Below, piece after piece: positions 53,952 through 55,785 of a DNA stretch of 55,785 nt (position 1 is its first letter; the number at the start of each line of letters is the position of its first letter). The position numbers and the translations under genes were made by a program. This DNA comes from an uncultured Collinsella sp. (GTDB lineage: Bacteria > Actinomycetota > Coriobacteriia > Coriobacteriales > Coriobacteriaceae): contig UQRW01000007.1 of assembly GCA_900543515.1 (NCBI GenBank), forward strand, positions 1 through 55,785, in the 5' to 3' direction. The notes under the pieces are model-generated. The model did not search any database, was not told where the DNA came from, and saw only the letters and a list, made by a program, of their open reading frames with translations.

Positions 53952-54692
53952 CTATTGCGCAGCGGCAATGCGGCGGACGATATCGAGCGTGATGCCGCTC
54001 GCGGTGCGAGCGTACTCGTCCAGATCGAACTCGCGCTCGCAAAACGCGTCATATGCCTCGTCGCAATTATCGCTGATAGCGCGCAGCACCAGGCAATCGA
54101 CACCATTCTTGGCCGCGATGTGCGCAATTGCCGCGCCCTCCATCTCGACGCAATCGGCATGCGTGACCTCAATCGCAGCGTTACGCATGGCGTCACCCGT
54201 AACAAAGCGATCACCCGTGGCGATAGTGCCACACAGGAACTGCTTGGGGTCCTTCTCCGCAGAAGTCTCATCCGCCGAGGCATCCACAAATCCATGCTCG
54301 GCAAGCACGGCGGCGGCAACATCAGCCAACGCCGGTGTCGAGACAAACTCCTCGAGCCCCGGCGCGGACTCGGCGATGAGTGCCGTATCGGTATCCAGAT
54401 AGCGCAGGCACTTGCCTATAACCACGTCGTTAATATGGAGTTTAGGGTTTAGGCCGCCCGCAATGCCCGAAAACACAACGGCCTGCGGGGCGTATTTGCT
54501 GATGAGATGCTGCGTTGCGGCAGCGGCGTTCACGGTCCCCATGCCTGCCGTCGTGGCGACTACTGTCAGACCCGAAAGCCCACCGTTCACAACGGTCAAG
54601 CCCGCCTCCTGCGACTCATGCGTGCCACTCAGCTCTTCCTTAATCTGCGCAACCTCTTTTTCGAGTGCGCCTATGATCGCGATGGTTGCCAT
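53952..54692 (-). CDS. mtnN: 5'-methylthioadenosine/S-adenosylhomocysteine nucleosidase
   Basis: 246 residues from ATG 54692 (GGGGGATGGC upstream). MATIAIIGALEKEV start, GIAGGLNPKL phosphate/purine site, and VEMEGAAIAH with the ribose-binding Glu. A 25-residue acidic insert (about 135-155) is longer than in E. coli Pfs. Recycles adenine and the methylthio sugar. Confidence 0.94.
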   Translation of the reverse strand: MATIAIIGALEKEVAQIKEELSGTHESQEAGLTVVNGGLSGLTVVATTAGMGTVNAAAATQHLISKYAPQAVVFSGIAGGLNPKLHINDVVIGKCLRYLDTDTALIAESAPGLEEFVSTPALADVAAAVLAEHGFVDASADETSAEKDPKQFLCGTIATGDRFVTGDAMRNAAIEVTHADCVEMEGAAIAHIAAKNGVDCLVLRAISDNCDEAYDAFCEREFDLDEYARTASGITLDIVRRIAAAQ

Positions 54693-54818
54693 GCCATCCC
54701 CCAAATCCGTGCAAATTGCTTATCCACGGTATGGTACCAGCATTTTGGCTCAACCGTGTCAGCACCAAGCCGTTAGGCCAGTACAGCTCGGGTATCATAA
54801 AGGGGCAAAAATGGCTTG

Positions 54819-55637
54819 TTAGCCGATGGCCGACCTGAGCTCCGCACGGCGCTTTTTCATACCGGCCATAACGGCATTGCGCAGCTCGGGCATACGCGCG
54901 GTATCCATCTGGGGCACGCCCTCGAGCTTATAGGGAATGCCCAGTTGCTCGTACTTGACGACACCCATCGTGTGATACGGCAGCATTTCCAGGCCCACCA
55001 CGTTGTGCCATGGAGCGATGAGGCGACCGAGCTTCTCGCACTCCTCCACCGTGTCGGTAATGCCCGGCACCACCACGTGGCGGATAACGACCTTGATCTT
55101 GCGACGTGCAAGCTCATCGCCAAACGCCAGGATGCGTGCGGGATCACAACCGGTCAGCTTTTTATGCTCAGCCGGATCGGCATGCTTGATGTCGAGCAGC
55201 ACCATGTCGGTCTCGTTGAGAACGGCATCGAACTTCTCGGGGTGGTTGGGATCGAACGCATAGCCGCAGCTGTCCAAGCAGGTATGCACACGACCATCGG
55301 GGTTGTTGTGCATTGCACGGAACAGGTCGGCCAAAAACTCGGGCTGCAGAAGCGGCTCGCCGCCCGAAACCGTAATTCCGCCGCTGCGATAGAACTCGTG
55401 GTTACTCTGGAACTCATCCATGAGGTGCTCGACGGTCACCATCGTGCCGCCGTTGACCGACCAGGTATCGGGATTGTGGCAATACGCGCAGCGCATGGGA
55501 CAGCCCTGAACAAACACCACAAAGCGGATGCCGGGTCCGTCGACCGTTCCCATCGTCTCGATTGAATGCACGCGGCCAAGGGCAAACGCAGAGTCCTCGG
55601 GACGAGCGTCCACACCCTCAAGCGTCATTTCTGCCAT
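54819..55637 (-). CDS. pflA: Pyruvate formate-lyase activating enzyme
   Basis: 272 residues from ATG 55637 (AGGAGAGG upstream; ATG 55730 would add 31 residues). CxxxCxxC in QGCPMRCAYCHNPDTW, SAM motif SGGEPLLQ, opening GRVHSIETMGTVDGPGIRF. Makes the glycyl radical on PflB, which is probably encoded just beyond the right end. Confidence 0.95.
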   Translation of the reverse strand: MAEMTLEGVDARPEDSAFALGRVHSIETMGTVDGPGIRFVVFVQGCPMRCAYCHNPDTWSVNGGTMVTVEHLMDEFQSNHEFYRSGGITVSGGEPLLQPEFLADLFRAMHNNPDGRVHTCLDSCGYAFDPNHPEKFDAVLNETDMVLLDIKHADPAEHKKLTGCDPARILAFGDELARRKIKVVIRHVVVPGITDTVEECEKLGRLIAPWHNVVGLEMLPYHTMGVVKYEQLGIPYKLEGVPQMDTARMPELRNAVMAGMKKRRAELRSAIG

Positions 55638-55785
55638 TCGCGCTACCTTGCCTCTCCTTGGATGCAACCAATTAAAATGCCAGAGCCATTCTAGCCCATA
55701 CGCATGATGGTGAAATGGTTTAGCGGTCAATTGGGCTGTTCTATTCGACCCAACGCAAGAGCGGCGGGAGGGTTATCGCAACCCG

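Overview
The window looks like chromosome of a high-GC, anaerobic, gut-type actinobacterium of the class Coriobacteriia, most likely Collinsella or a close relative. This is inferred from the GC-rich reading frames, the oxygen-sensitive enzymes (pyruvate formate-lyase activase, a giant 2-hydroxyacyl-CoA dehydratase/activase fusion), the actinobacterial-type phosphofructokinase and the many long intergenic hairpins. No rRNA, tRNA or CRISPR array was seen.

Layout. 1-2.4 kb: a truncated secreted-protein fragment, a DUF389 membrane protein and a small anchored protein. 2.4-8.3 kb: an AT-rich island. Its left edge is a decayed copy of the 3' end of the activase gene at 8.3-13.1 kb. It carries what I read as an undescribed RiPP (modified peptide) cluster: two tiny Cys-rich precursor genes (6530-6873, minus), a radical SAM/SPASM maturase, an ABC exporter and a CPBP-like membrane protein in one overlapping operon, with a divergent LysR regulator. 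8.3-13.9 kb: the giant activase/dehydratase with its TetR regulator. 14.0-14.4 kb: a tiny hydrophobic, basic-tailed peptide behind a LexA-like box, with its ribosome site in a hairpin, resembling an SOS-controlled type I toxin. 14.7-21.3 kb: HAD phosphatase, MFS/TetR efflux pair, GlnK-AmtB, an integral membrane protein and an HD protein.

21.5-28.1 kb: dxs, then a striking array of three tandem hairpins (six copies of a 21-base motif), then a polar amino-acid ABC importer followed by a class I amidotransferase-like hydrolase. 28.2-38.9 kb: Hpt plus GGDEF/REC/HD-GYP signalling proteins, alpha/beta hydrolase, radical SAM protein, methionine aminopeptidase, 2-hydroxyacid dehydrogenase, M18 aminopeptidase, Ntn-type amide hydrolase and phosphofructokinase. 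39.4-45.1 kb: a MacB/FtsX-type ABC system with an OmpR-type two-component system. 45.3-51.6 kb: Ogt, then asd-lysC and divergent thrC-thrB, i.e. aspartate to threonine. 51.8-53.3 kb: a DUF3990/HTH toxin-antitoxin-like module with paired operators. 53.3-55.7 kb: engB, mtnN and pflA.

The most unexpected signals are (i) the two-precursor RiPP cluster, (ii) the candidate SOS-regulated peptide, and (iii) families of long intergenic hairpins whose stems differ while internal boxes are conserved: GTCCTCGGACATG / CGTCCTGCGGAAA in one family and TCAA-CGTCG / CTCCTCTTTC exactly 23 nt apart in another. That pattern suggests selected structure rather than chance.
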